A stretch of DNA of 29,144 nt from Flammeovirgaceae bacterium UBA1842 (GTDB lineage Bacteria > Bacteroidota > Bacteroidia > Cytophagales > Cyclobacteriaceae), in contig DDIU01000035.1 of the NCBI GenBank assembly GCA_002338655.1, positions 1 to 29,144 of the forward strand. Direction: 5' to 3'. Below the pieces are notes generated by a model. It searched no databases, had not been told where the DNA came from, and worked only from the letters and a program-made list of their open reading frames with translations. Position numbers and translations under genes: made by a program. This document shows positions 8,924 through 17,428 of this stretch, piece after piece. The first letter of the stretch is position 1. Every line of letters starts with the position of its first letter.

Positions 8924-10314
8924 ATGTCTTTTCTTACTATGCTGGCTGTCATTGTTCCTTCGCATACAAGAGTGTTTCCCACGTATGCCTTTCCTGTCAT
9001 TTTAGCTATGCCTCTTTTTATTGGGGCCAATAAGTCACATTTGATCACCAATGTATCGCCAGGCAGAACCATTTTTCTAAATCTAAAGTTCTCAATCCCC
9101 AGGAAGTAAGTCCAATAATTTTCAGGATCGGGAACAGTATTCAATACTAAAATACCTCCAATTTGAGCCATGGCCTCTACCTGCAATACGCCAGGCATTA
9201 CAGGATTACCGGGAAAGTGGCCTGTAAAGAAATGTTCATTGAGCGTTACGTTTTTTATTCCCGATACACTTTCATCACTCAAATGAATGATTTTGTCGAT
9301 CAGTAAAAAAGGATATCTATGCGGCAGAATACTACCTATTTGGTTGATATCCAGCACAGGTGGTAAATTAGGATTGTATTTAGGGATGTTGTGCCTTGAC
9401 TGGCTCTTCATCGCTTTTTTAAGCTTTTTTGCAAAAGCAACATTGGCCGCATGACCAGGCCGTGCCGCTAATATCTGAGCTTTAATTGGTCTTCCTGCCA
9501 AAGCAAGATCACCGATGACATCAAGTAATTTATGTCTGGCTGGCTCATTTTTGTACCGTAACTCAACATTATTGAGTATGCCTTCTTTTTTAACCTCTAC
9601 TTTGGGTTTGTTAAAGAGTTTGGCAAGACTTTCCAACTCATGATCTTTTACAACCCTATCTACAACTACAATGGCATTATTAAGATCGCCACCTTTAATA
9701 AGGTTGTTTTTGTGCAACATTTCCAGTTCATGTAAAAAACAAAATGTCCTACATGAAGCGATTTCCTTTTCGAATTCACTGATATGTGCAATGGAGGCAT
9801 GTTGGCTACCCAATACAGGGGAGTTATAATCCACCATTACGGTCAATCTATAATCATCAAGTGGTAAGGCGGCAATTTCTACATCCCGGGCAGGCTCTCG
9901 ATAGAATATGCCATCTGGAACCTCGAAAAAGTCACGCAATGCATTTTGCTCCTCATTGCCAGCTTCCTTTAATATATTGACAAACTGAATTGAACTCCCG
10001 TCCATAATGGGCGGCTCCGGTCCATCCAGCTGAATAAGAACATTATCGATTTCCAATCCTACCAGTGCAGCAAGCGTATGCTCAACAGTATTGACCCTTG
10101 CACCACTTTGTTCAATGGTAGTTCCTCTTGATAGGTCTACAACATTATCTACATCGGCATCAACGATAGGTTGACCGGGAAGATCGGTTCTTTGAAATTT
10201 AATACCGTGACCCGGTTTGGCAGGCACGAAAGTCATGTTAGAGTCTACACCTGTGTGCAATCCCACCCCTGATAGAGTAACTGACTTTTTAATTGTGTGT
10301 TGTTTGATATTCAT
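8920..10314 (-). CDS. lpxC-fabZ: Bifunctional UDP-3-O-acyl-N-acetylglucosamine deacetylase / 3-hydroxyacyl-ACP dehydratase (LpxC-FabZ fusion)
   Basis: The 464-residue fusion is characteristic of Bacteroidota. Residues 1 to about 305 are LpxC, the zinc deacetylase committing UDP-acyl-GlcNAc to lipid A: VEHTLAAL supplies zinc ligand His79, HKLLDVIGDLALAGRP supplies His261 and Asp265, and His288 in RPGHAAN fits the catalytic His. Residues ~320-464 are FabZ, the hot-dog-fold dehydratase of fatty acid elongation: LPHRYPFLLID, then GHFPGNPVMPGVLQVEAMAQ with catalytic His366 and Glu380. The two enzymes draw on the same 3-hydroxyacyl-ACP pool, so fusion fixes their stoichiometry. It overlaps lpxD by 4 nt upstream and lpxA by ATGA downstream. 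Confidence 0.98.
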   Translation of the reverse strand: MNIKQHTIKKSVTLSGVGLHTGVDSNMTFVPAKPGHGIKFQRTDLPGQPIVDADVDNVVDLSRGTTIEQSGARVNTVEHTLAALVGLEIDNVLIQLDGPEPPIMDGSSIQFVNILKEAGNEEQNALRDFFEVPDGIFYREPARDVEIAALPLDDYRLTVMVDYNSPVLGSQHASIAHISEFEKEIASCRTFCFLHELEMLHKNNLIKGGDLNNAIVVVDRVVKDHELESLAKLFNKPKVEVKKEGILNNVELRYKNEPARHKLLDVIGDLALAGRPIKAQILAARPGHAANVAFAKKLKKAMKSQSRHNIPKYNPNLPPVLDINQIGSILPHRYPFLLIDKIIHLSDESVSGIKNVTLNEHFFTGHFPGNPVMPGVLQVEAMAQIGGILVLNTVPDPENYWTYFLGIENFRFRKMVLPGDTLVIKCDLLAPIKRGIAKMTGKAYVGNTLVCEGTMTASIVRKDI

Positions 10315-11366
10315 TGACTTTCTCGAAATGTCTGCAAATCTAGCATTTTTTCTTCAAGTTGTTTTAGTCGATGTGTTATATCAGGTAGATTTTTAAATAT
10401 TGCATAAGATCGGTGGTAATTCATTAAGTCGATTGCAGGAGACCCAAATAGTTTTGAACCTACTTTACTCGACTTGCCAATACCCGCTTGAGCTCCCACA
10501 GAAGTATTGTCGGCTATTTTTAAATGCCCTGCGATACCTACTTGGCCACCAATTACACAGTGGTCACCTATTTCAGTAGAGCCACTTATTCCGGAAAGGG
10601 CAGCTATAACCGTGTTTTGGCCAACACTTACATTATGGGCGATTTGAACTAGATTATCAATTTTAACCCCATTACCGATCTTTGTGGAATCTCCATGGAA
10701 TGTGGCACAATCAATAACTGTATTGGCACCAATATCAACATGGTCACCAATGACAACGTTGCCCATTTGGGGTATGGTTTTGTAAGTGCCGTCAGCTTGA
10801 GGGGCAAAACCAAAACCATCACTGCCAACCACTACTCCCGAATGTATTACACAGTTACTGCCCACTTTGGCATTGGCATATAACTTTACATTGGCATTTA
10901 AAATAGTATTGTCACCTATGGTGACGTTATCACCAATATAGGTGTGTGGATATATTTTTACGTTATTACCAATGGTCACGTCATTTCCAATATAGGAAAA
11001 TGCCCCGCGGTATATGTCCTCACCAATTTTACAATTCTCACCGATATAGCTGGGGTTTTCCACACCACTTTTTTGAAAACTTATAAATTTGTGATACTCT
11101 TCCAGTAATGCCGTGAAACAAGAGTAGGGATCATCTACTAGAATTAGTGAAGAATTAATGGGCTTACGTGCCACGAAATCTTTTTTTACAATAACTGCAG
11201 ATGCCTGAGTATCATAGATATATGGTTCGTATTTGGGATTGGATAAAAAGGAAATCTGTCCAGGTTTTGCTTCCTGAATTTTCGCTAGCATGTTGATTTT
11301 TACATCACCATCCCCTTTTATTTCACCGCCCAAAAGTAGGGCTATCTGACTAACTGTAAATTCCAT
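10311..11366 (-). CDS. lpxD: UDP-3-O-acylglucosamine N-acyltransferase
   Basis: LpxD adds the N-linked hydroxyacyl chain in the third step of lipid A synthesis. The 351-residue product has the N-terminal uridine-binding domain (residues 1 to about 100, including GQISFLSNPKYEPYI), a long hexapeptide-repeat beta helix with GSDGFGFA (181-188), and the catalytic block NLVQIAHNVSVG with His244. A helical tail ends the protein. Its stop overlaps the lpxC-fabZ start by 4 nt. A gap of only 24 nt separates it from the upstream HD gene, so the whole set may be one operon. Confidence 0.97.
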   Translation of the reverse strand: MEFTVSQIALLLGGEIKGDGDVKINMLAKIQEAKPGQISFLSNPKYEPYIYDTQASAVIVKKDFVARKPINSSLILVDDPYSCFTALLEEYHKFISFQKSGVENPSYIGENCKIGEDIYRGAFSYIGNDVTIGNNVKIYPHTYIGDNVTIGDNTILNANVKLYANAKVGSNCVIHSGVVVGSDGFGFAPQADGTYKTIPQMGNVVIGDHVDIGANTVIDCATFHGDSTKIGNGVKIDNLVQIAHNVSVGQNTVIAALSGISGSTEIGDHCVIGGQVGIAGHLKIADNTSVGAQAGIGKSSKVGSKLFGSPAIDLMNYHRSYAIFKNLPDITHRLKQLEEKMLDLQTFRESQ

Positions 11367-11390
11367 TTATTAGTTGAATGGGGCTAGTTG

Positions 11391-12626
11391 TTAATTGGGT
11401 AAAGATACATTTTTGACAGAGCATAGGTAGTATTTTTTTACAATTTTGCTAATCGCCTTGATGTTAGGTAAATCTGCAGCATCTGCAATATTTACAACTT
11501 TACCTTTTTTTGTGAGTATATCAATGGAGGAATTGTCTGCCATATAGGCTTTGTTCGTCACCTCACCATGAGCAAAGAAATACCTTACCTCGGCTTGTTT
11601 TAATCCAAACTTTTCCACAATTGACTTTCGTAATTTTTCCAATTCTGATTTGCTCAAGGGTTCATTGCTCAACTTAATTTTAAACAGATCCCTGTTCAAG
11701 ATCATAGTACTTAGTTTCTTTAGAATTTTATCATCAGAATGTTGCCATACTTTGATAGCCCCCCATATATCGTAATCATCCAATTGTCCATATTGCTTAA
11801 GTATATCAGGATTATTCTGAAAATCATCAAGCGTGTAATTGTTTTTCAGGAAAGTTTTCAATGCCAATGTCCCAAAGACATCCTCTCCTGATTGAGATAA
11901 ATCCCTGGCCCTTAAAATAAGATTGATAAGCATCTTTTCTGCGCTAACTGATGTTTTGTGAAGGTACACTTGCCAATACATCAACCTTCTGGCGCTTAAA
12001 AAATTCTCAATGCTATAAATACCTTTTTCTTCCACTACAATTTTACCCCTATGCACATTGAGCATGGAGAGTATTCTCTCTGTGCCGGTACTACCTTCCG
12101 AAACCCCAGTAAAAAAACTATCCCTTCTTAGGTAGTCAAGTCTGTCAACGTCCAGTTGGCTTGACACAAGCTGATGTAAAAAGGGTTTTTTATAGGAGTT
12201 TTGAAATATTTTGAGTGCAGTATCTAGCTGCCCCTTCATTTCTTTATTTAGCATTTTCATTAACAAATAGGATAAGCTTTCATGCTTAATTCCTTGCAAC
12301 AAGCTAAATTCCAATGCATGGGACAGGGGGCCGTGGCCTAGATCGTGAAGTAACACAGCAATTTGAGCTTGCTCATATTCATGATCTGTAATATCTGTTT
12401 CCTTACCCCTTAGTGTGTCCAGTGCTTTTGACATTAAATGCATCGCTCCTATGGCGTGGTGAAATCTGGTGTGATGGGCACCGGGGTATACCAATTCGGC
12501 AAGACCAAGTTGTTTTATGCGCCTAAGACGTTGAAACACCGGATGTTCGATAATATCAAATATGAGATCGCTCTTTATGGTAATGAAGCCATAGACGGGA
12601 TCGTTAAATATTTTCTTTTTATTCAA
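11391..12626 (-). CDS. HD-superfamily phosphohydrolase (dGTPase/SAMHD1-like)
   Basis: The product is about 411 residues from a TTG start at 12626. The HD metal site is evident: HHTRFHHAIG (51-60), LLHDLGHGPLSHALE with His94-Asp95, and a later HESLSYLL. Numbering starts at the TTG, which begins NKKKIFNDPVYGF, the usual N-terminus of this Bacteroidota family, after a purine-rich stretch (GGAAAAAGAAAG). The only upstream ATG in frame (12695) would add 23 atypical residues and overlap the divergent porX start codon, so I prefer TTG. The family hydrolyses nucleotides or nucleic-acid phosphoesters; the true substrate here is unknown. It sits just before lpxD and divergent from porX. Confidence 0.88.
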   Translation of the reverse strand: MNKKKIFNDPVYGFITIKSDLIFDIIEHPVFQRLRRIKQLGLAELVYPGAHHTRFHHAIGAMHLMSKALDTLRGKETDITDHEYEQAQIAVLLHDLGHGPLSHALEFSLLQGIKHESLSYLLMKMLNKEMKGQLDTALKIFQNSYKKPFLHQLVSSQLDVDRLDYLRRDSFFTGVSEGSTGTERILSMLNVHRGKIVVEEKGIYSIENFLSARRLMYWQVYLHKTSVSAEKMLINLILRARDLSQSGEDVFGTLALKTFLKNNYTLDDFQNNPDILKQYGQLDDYDIWGAIKVWQHSDDKILKKLSTMILNRDLFKIKLSNEPLSKSELEKLRKSIVEKFGLKQAEVRYFFAHGEVTNKAYMADNSSIDILTKKGKVVNIADAADLPNIKAISKIVKKYYLCSVKNVSLPN

Positions 12627-12689
12627 TCTATTGCTTTCTTTTTCCGTTATTGAAGTAATAAAAATGTACCTTCTACCAAAAACTAATAG

Positions 12690-14258
12690 ATGCAAAGATA
12701 TAATATTTTATGGGCGGATGATGAAATTGATCTTCTCAAACCCCACATCCTCTTTCTTGAAAATAAAGGTTACGATATAACGCCCGTAAATAGCGGCACC
12801 GATGCCGTAGAAAGCTGTGAAGAAAACCATTTTGATGTTGTGTTTTTGGACGAAAATATGCCAGGGATGTCTGGTTTGGAGGCACTTGGACAGATAAAGG
12901 CGATGAAGCCAAATATGCCTGTGGTGATGATCACCAAAAACGAGGAAGAGCAGATCATGGAAGATGCTATTGGTGCCAAAATAGCCGATTACCTGATTAA
13001 GCCGCTCAACCCCAGTCAGATATTACTTTCAGTTAAAAAAATATTGGATAACAAAAGGCTCATTACTGAAAAGACCAATATGGGCTATCAGCAGGAGTTC
13101 AGAAACATAAGTATGTCATTTGGCGATGACCTAGACCATGAAGAATGGGCCGATGTTTACAAAAAGCTGATTTATTGGGAGCTTGAGATCGACAGTACTG
13201 AAAACAAAAGCATGTACGAAGTACTTAACATGCAAAAGGAAGAAGCCAATAATAGTTTTACTAAATTCATTAAGGAAAACTATGAATCATGGCTCAATGA
13301 TGCAGACGCTCACAAGCCTATGCTGTCACATCAGTTAATGAAACAAAAGGTATTCAATCATATTAAGAAAGGAGAACGCAGTGTTTTCTTTTTGGTAATT
13401 GATAACCTTAGGTATGATCAGTGGAAAATCATCGAACCTGCAGTGGCCGAATACTTTACCATTGAAGAAGAAGATACTTATTATTCTATTCTTCCTACTA
13501 CTACGGCCTATGCCAGAAATTCGATATTCTCAGGGATGTTGCCTTCAGAAATGGAGAAGAAATATCCTGATCTGTGGGTAGGTGAAGATGTGGATGAAGG
13601 TAAAAACAACAACGAAGATCAGTTCTTGGCCAGTCAGATAAGAAGAAACAACAGCGACATTAAGTTTAGTTATTCCAAGATAAAGCAAACGGCAGAAGGT
13701 AAGCAGTTAGTGGATAATATCAACAACATGCTCACCAATGACTTGAATGTAATCGTTTATAATTTTGTGGATATGTTGTCGCATGCCCGCACCGATATGG
13801 CCATGATACGTGAGCTAGCGCCTGATGAGTCGGCCTACCGCTCCATCACCAAGTCCTGGATAGAGCACTCCCCTTTGTTAGAAGCGTTAAGGTTGATAGC
13901 TGAAAGCGGTTCAAAATTAATAGTGACTACCGATCATGGTACTATTCGTGTGAAGAAGCCATTTAAAATAGTAGGGGACAGAAATACCAACTCCAACTTA
14001 CGATACAAGCAAGGTAAAAACCTGGGTTATGATGTGAAGGCCAATATTATGGAAGTACCAAAGCCAGAACGATTGTTTTTACCCAAGCTCAATGTATCTA
14101 CAAGTTATGTGTTTGCTACAGAAGATCAGTTTTTTGCCTACCCAAACAACTATAACTACTATGTGAACTACTATAAAGACACTTTTCAACATGGTGGGGT
14201 ATCGATGGAGGAAATGATTATTCCAATAATTTCGCTAAATTCGAAATATGGTAAATAG
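12690..14258 (+). CDS. porX: PorX-type response regulator with PglZ (alkaline-phosphatase-fold) effector domain
   Basis: PorX controls T9SS gene expression, partnering the histidine kinase PorY and sigma factor SigP in Porphyromonas; its PglZ domain is reported to be a zinc phosphodiesterase acting on oligonucleotides. The 522-residue product has an N-terminal receiver (WADDE at 8-12, phosphoacceptor Asp54 in VVFLDENMPG, Thr82, Lys104 in YLIKPLNP), a helical linker (~125-210) and the PglZ domain: FFLVIDNLRYD with Asp238, the catalytic Thr cluster in LPTTTAYARN (268-277), VDMLSHARTD and LIVTTDHGT. All expected metal-site motifs are present, so it should be active. It overlaps tsaE by 11 nt. 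The window also holds a T9SS cargo gene (19487-22255), which fits an active secretion system. Confidence 0.96.
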   Translation: MQRYNILWADDEIDLLKPHILFLENKGYDITPVNSGTDAVESCEENHFDVVFLDENMPGMSGLEALGQIKAMKPNMPVVMITKNEEEQIMEDAIGAKIADYLIKPLNPSQILLSVKKILDNKRLITEKTNMGYQQEFRNISMSFGDDLDHEEWADVYKKLIYWELEIDSTENKSMYEVLNMQKEEANNSFTKFIKENYESWLNDADAHKPMLSHQLMKQKVFNHIKKGERSVFFLVIDNLRYDQWKIIEPAVAEYFTIEEEDTYYSILPTTTAYARNSIFSGMLPSEMEKKYPDLWVGEDVDEGKNNNEDQFLASQIRRNNSDIKFSYSKIKQTAEGKQLVDNINNMLTNDLNVIVYNFVDMLSHARTDMAMIRELAPDESAYRSITKSWIEHSPLLEALRLIAESGSKLIVTTDHGTIRVKKPFKIVGDRNTNSNLRYKQGKNLGYDVKANIMEVPKPERLFLPKLNVSTSYVFATEDQFFAYPNNYNYYVNYYKDTFQHGGVSMEEMIIPIISLNSKYGK

Positions 14259-14697
14259 TGCTTTACCGCGATTAACTTTTGAAAGTCGTGGTTTAGAACA
14301 ATTGGATGTTGCGGCTTCAAAAATCATTGACTTTGCTGATGGCATAAGATTTTGGGTTTTTGAAGGTGATATGGGGGCAGGTAAAACCACGTTGATAAAG
14401 GAAATTTGTAACCAATTGAAAGTCAAGGATATAGTAACTAGTCCTACTTACTCAATTATCAATGAATACCGGAACAACGAGGGGGTGCCGATCTATCATT
14501 TTGATTTTTACAGGTTGAATGATGAATCTGAGGCCTATGATATAGGTGCAGATGAATATTTTGAATCTGGTGAATATTGTTTGGTTGAATGGCCTTCAAA
14601 AGTTCCATCACTATTGCCTGAATCTAATTTTTTAAAAGTGTCCATTGAAATGACGCATGATGATTTCAGGCGTATTGAATTAACCCGTCATGACTAA
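14248..14697 (+). CDS. tsaE: tRNA threonylcarbamoyladenosine biosynthesis ATPase TsaE
   Basis: TsaE is the small ATPase that resets the TsaB-TsaD complex making t6A37 on ANN-decoding tRNAs. The 149-residue product has the P-loop GDMGAGKTT (40-48), TSPTYSIINEY (64-74), HFDFYRL (84-90) and the VEWPSK block (Glu114-Trp115), all standard for the family and at normal length. Its ATG lies inside the porX tail (11-nt overlap) and its own end overlaps the next gene by 8 nt, so the three genes are translationally coupled. The porX-tsaE-ald order appears to be a conserved Bacteroidota neighbourhood (from memory). Confidence 0.96.
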   Translation: MVNSALPRLTFESRGLEQLDVAASKIIDFADGIRFWVFEGDMGAGKTTLIKEICNQLKVKDIVTSPTYSIINEYRNNEGVPIYHFDFYRLNDESEAYDIGADEYFESGEYCLVEWPSKVPSLLPESNFLKVSIEMTHDDFRRIELTRHD

Positions 14698-15916
14698 AAA
14701 AGAGCAATCAGGATTTGCCCAGTTGGCTTCAAAAAGCAGCCTATATCCACAGGAGAAACTTATGGCCATTAAGAAGAATAAAAATTCTTTTCTCATTGGT
14801 TTGCCCAATGAGATTTCCTTACAGGAAAAAAGAATTACGCTGACACCTGACTCTGTGGCACTTTTGGTTAATAATGGTCACGAAGTTTGGGTAGAAACAA
14901 AGGCTGGTGAGGGATCTAAGTTTACTGATAAGCTGTATAGCGAAGCGGGTGCTAAAATAATTTATACTCCTGAAGAAGTTTATAAAGCAGATGTGATTCT
15001 AAAAATAGAACCACCCACCATTGAGGAGATTGATTTGATGAAAAATGGGAAAATCCTTATTTCAGCCATTCAATTGGGCAATCAGACACCTGACTATATA
15101 AAAGCACTAAATAAAAAGAATATTACTGCACTTGCATTTGAATTTATTCAGGATAAAGTGGGTGGTATGCCCATTATTAGGGCAATGAGCGAAATTGCAG
15201 GTAATACCGTAATGTCCATAGCTTCAGAATATTTGAGTTGTGCAAATGGGGGGAAAGGCATCATTTTAGGTGGAATTACCGGTGTACCACCTGCAAAAGT
15301 GGTGATCATAGGTGCAGGCACAGTAGGGGAGTATGCAGGTAGGGCGGCTATTGGTCTGGGTGCTGAAATCCAAATATTCGATAATCATATCTATAAACTG
15401 CGAAGGATAAAGCAAACCCTCGGGCATCAACTTTATACCTCTACTATTGATACGGTTACTTTGGCAGAGTCCTTAAAGGATGCTGATGTGGTGATTGGGG
15501 CATTGAGAGCTGAAAAAGGAAGAGCACGCCATGTAGTAAGTGAAGAAATGGTGGCAGAAATGAAAGAAGACTCATTGATCATAGATTTGAGTATAGACCA
15601 GGGCGGATGCGTGGCCACTTCAGAGCTCACTTCATTAAAGAAACCTACCTTTAGAAGATATGGTGTTATTCACTATTGTGTGCCAAATGTAGCCTCCCGG
15701 GTAGCTCACACAGCCACTACAGCACTGAGCAACATATTTACGCCTACTATACTTAGAGCTGCTGAAGAGGGTGGGGTAGAAGAGATGATTTTTGCCCACC
15801 ATTGGTTTATGAATGGTGTTTATACGTTTAAAGGGGGGCTTACCAACGAACATATTGCCCGCAAGTTTGGTATGAAACACAAGGATTTAGCGCTGCTAAT
15901 GGCCGCTAGGTTTTAA
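14690..15916 (+). CDS. Alanine dehydrogenase / PntA-like NAD(P)-binding protein
   Basis: The 408-residue product has the alanine dehydrogenase / transhydrogenase-alpha two-domain architecture: a substrate half with KRITLTPDS (Arg48) and ILKIEPP (Lys105), the nucleotide-binding GAGTVGEYAGRAA, and the SIDQGGC loop (Asp of the active site). The segment aligned with the FLHLA motif of Mycobacterium Ald reads AIQLG, so the catalytic His is Gln128. Typical alanine dehydrogenase would interconvert L-alanine with pyruvate and ammonia using NAD; the His-to-Gln change makes that activity uncertain, though Bacteroidota relatives share it as far as I recall. An extra ~25-residue N-terminus (SGFAQLASKSSLYPQ) is also usual in this lineage, supporting the ATG at 14690. 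It overlaps tsaE by 8 nt. Confidence 0.88.
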   Translation: MTKKEQSGFAQLASKSSLYPQEKLMAIKKNKNSFLIGLPNEISLQEKRITLTPDSVALLVNNGHEVWVETKAGEGSKFTDKLYSEAGAKIIYTPEEVYKADVILKIEPPTIEEIDLMKNGKILISAIQLGNQTPDYIKALNKKNITALAFEFIQDKVGGMPIIRAMSEIAGNTVMSIASEYLSCANGGKGIILGGITGVPPAKVVIIGAGTVGEYAGRAAIGLGAEIQIFDNHIYKLRRIKQTLGHQLYTSTIDTVTLAESLKDADVVIGALRAEKGRARHVVSEEMVAEMKEDSLIIDLSIDQGGCVATSELTSLKKPTFRRYGVIHYCVPNVASRVAHTATTALSNIFTPTILRAAEEGGVEEMIFAHHWFMNGVYTFKGGLTNEHIARKFGMKHKDLALLMAARF

Positions 15917-16113
15917 TATAGCCCCGTTCCGGTTCAGTACTTAATCGAGGACTTCATCCTTTTGATATCCCGATTCAGTATAAAAATAGTCCGGCTCATC
16001 ATTATCACGTTTTTTTAAAGCCATAGGGTTGTCATATTTGAGTATCAATTAGAAAATAGGTCACGGTCAATACTTATTTACTTCTAAGATCAAAAACTCA
16101 AAAAACAACACAC

Positions 16114-17373
16114 ATGAAACAACACAGAACAATCTTCGCAGTACTAACTTTCTTTTTATTAGCGTCTTTTACCCAAGTCCAAAGTCAGGATGAAGGTTTT
16201 TTATATGGCAAGGTCACTACCATTGAAGGTAAGTCATATGAAGGAGCACTTCGCTGGGGCAAGGAGGAGGCCTACTGGACAGACTTATTTAATGCTTCCA
16301 AAGAAAGAAATGAAAACCTCAACTACCTATCCAGAGAAGAAAGGGAAGACCTTGAAGAGCGCTATCACAGACATAACAATGATTTTGGAGATCGTGTAGG
16401 CGAGTGGTTCAATATAAGGTGGAGCCATGATTTCGGTGATGATCGTCACCAACATCAATTTGTTTGTCAGTTTGGTGAAATAAAAACCATCAAACCTACA
16501 GGTCGGGAACGAGCAAGGCTAGAGTTAAAAGGGGGACAATCCTTTGAAGTAGATGGCGATGGATACAACGACATTGGTACCAAAGTAAAAGTAATGGATG
16601 CCGAGATTGGTGAAGTTGAATTGAGCTGGAGCCGAATTGAGACGGTTGAATTTATGGAAGCGCCATCTAAAATACCTAACAAATTTGGCGAACCCTTATA
16701 CGGAACTGTAGAAACTTACAGTGGTACTTTTACTGGTTTTGTACAATGGGATCATGATGAGCGTGTTTCTACTGATAAATTGGATGGAGATACTGACGAT
16801 GGGGATGTATCCATTGAATTTGGCAAACTTAAGTCCATTGAGAGGGATGGATTCAGGAGCCAGGTAGTACTGGCCTCTGGGCGCAGGATGCAGCTTAGCG
16901 GCAGTAATGATGTAAATTCAGAAAACCGGGGAATAGTTGTAACCAATAGTAAATATGGTCGGGTTGACATCCCTTGGAAGGAATTTAAAAAAGTTACTTT
17001 CGAAAGCCCAAAGGAAAAACCAATGGCCTATAAAGATTTTAAATCCCAGAAGGAGTTAAATGCAGTAGTGAAAACCACAAATGGTGAAACTGTTTCAGGT
17101 AGGATTATTTACGACCTAGATGAGTCTCATGACTATGAAGTACTTCAGGGTATGAATGAAGACATTGAGTACATCATCGCATTCAAAAACATAAGTAAAA
17201 TCATGCCTAAGAATTATGACAATAGCACCATCGTATTGAAAAATGGCGAGCAGATAATGTTAAGTGAAGGGCAGGATGTGTCAGATAAAAACACTGGGAT
17301 TTTGGTTTTCAGGGAACAAGATCGACCTACCTACATTCCATGGGAAAAGGTAAGGGAAATAATATTCAATTAG
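16114..17373 (+). CDS. Secreted protein with three tandem ~120-residue modules, unknown function
   Basis: The 419-residue product has a clear signal peptide (residues 1-24, VQSQ). The rest divides into three similar modules beginning LYGKVTTIEGKSYEG (~31), LYGTVETYSGTFTG (~199) and LNAVVKTTNGETVSG (~319). Each then has an 'I/FG-x-IK-I' strand (FGEIKTIKP, FGKLKSIER, FKNISKIMP), a strand turn (LELKGGQSFEV, VVLASGRRMQL, IVLKNGEQIML) and a closing I/V-PW-x2-(I/F) motif (LSWSRIETVEF, IPWKEFKKVTF, IPWEKVREIIF). The first module carries an acidic, His-rich insertion (~70-110). Small Sm-like beta barrels are a plausible fold, but I know no named family. It is monocistronic, with a terminator just behind it. 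Confidence 0.75.
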   Translation: MKQHRTIFAVLTFFLLASFTQVQSQDEGFLYGKVTTIEGKSYEGALRWGKEEAYWTDLFNASKERNENLNYLSREEREDLEERYHRHNNDFGDRVGEWFNIRWSHDFGDDRHQHQFVCQFGEIKTIKPTGRERARLELKGGQSFEVDGDGYNDIGTKVKVMDAEIGEVELSWSRIETVEFMEAPSKIPNKFGEPLYGTVETYSGTFTGFVQWDHDERVSTDKLDGDTDDGDVSIEFGKLKSIERDGFRSQVVLASGRRMQLSGSNDVNSENRGIVVTNSKYGRVDIPWKEFKKVTFESPKEKPMAYKDFKSQKELNAVVKTTNGETVSGRIIYDLDESHDYEVLQGMNEDIEYIIAFKNISKIMPKNYDNSTIVLKNGEQIMLSEGQDVSDKNTGILVFREQDRPTYIPWEKVREIIFN

Positions 17374-17401
17374 AACTAGGTAGTAAATACGAAGCGAAGG
17401 G

Positions 17402-17427
17402 CACCGGCTGAGAAGTCGGTGTTTTTT
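17402..17427 (+). terminator. Rho-independent terminator
   Basis: CACCGGCT (17402-17409) pairs with AGTCGGTG (17414-17421) over a 4-nt GAGA loop with one G-T pair, followed by six T. It ends the + strand three-module gene and runs up to the stop codon of the convergent MarR gene. Confidence 0.85.
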
Positions 17428-17428
17428 A

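Noticed and set aside
8924..8965. Upstream ATG for lpxA
   Set aside because: It adds a charged 14-residue tail inside lpxC-fabZ; the ATG at 8923 gives the family length and an ATGA overlap.
12627..12689. A standard promoter for porX
   Set aside because: I found no clear TAnnTTTG with a properly spaced TTG; TACCTTCT is too weak to report.
12627..12695. ATG start for the HD gene overlapping porX
   Set aside because: The extra residues do not fit the family and the overlap leaves no room for either promoter.
15917..16113. A structured leader or small gene before the three-module protein
   Set aside because: No stable hairpin or convincing short reading frame; CATATTTG is only a one-mismatch -7 box.
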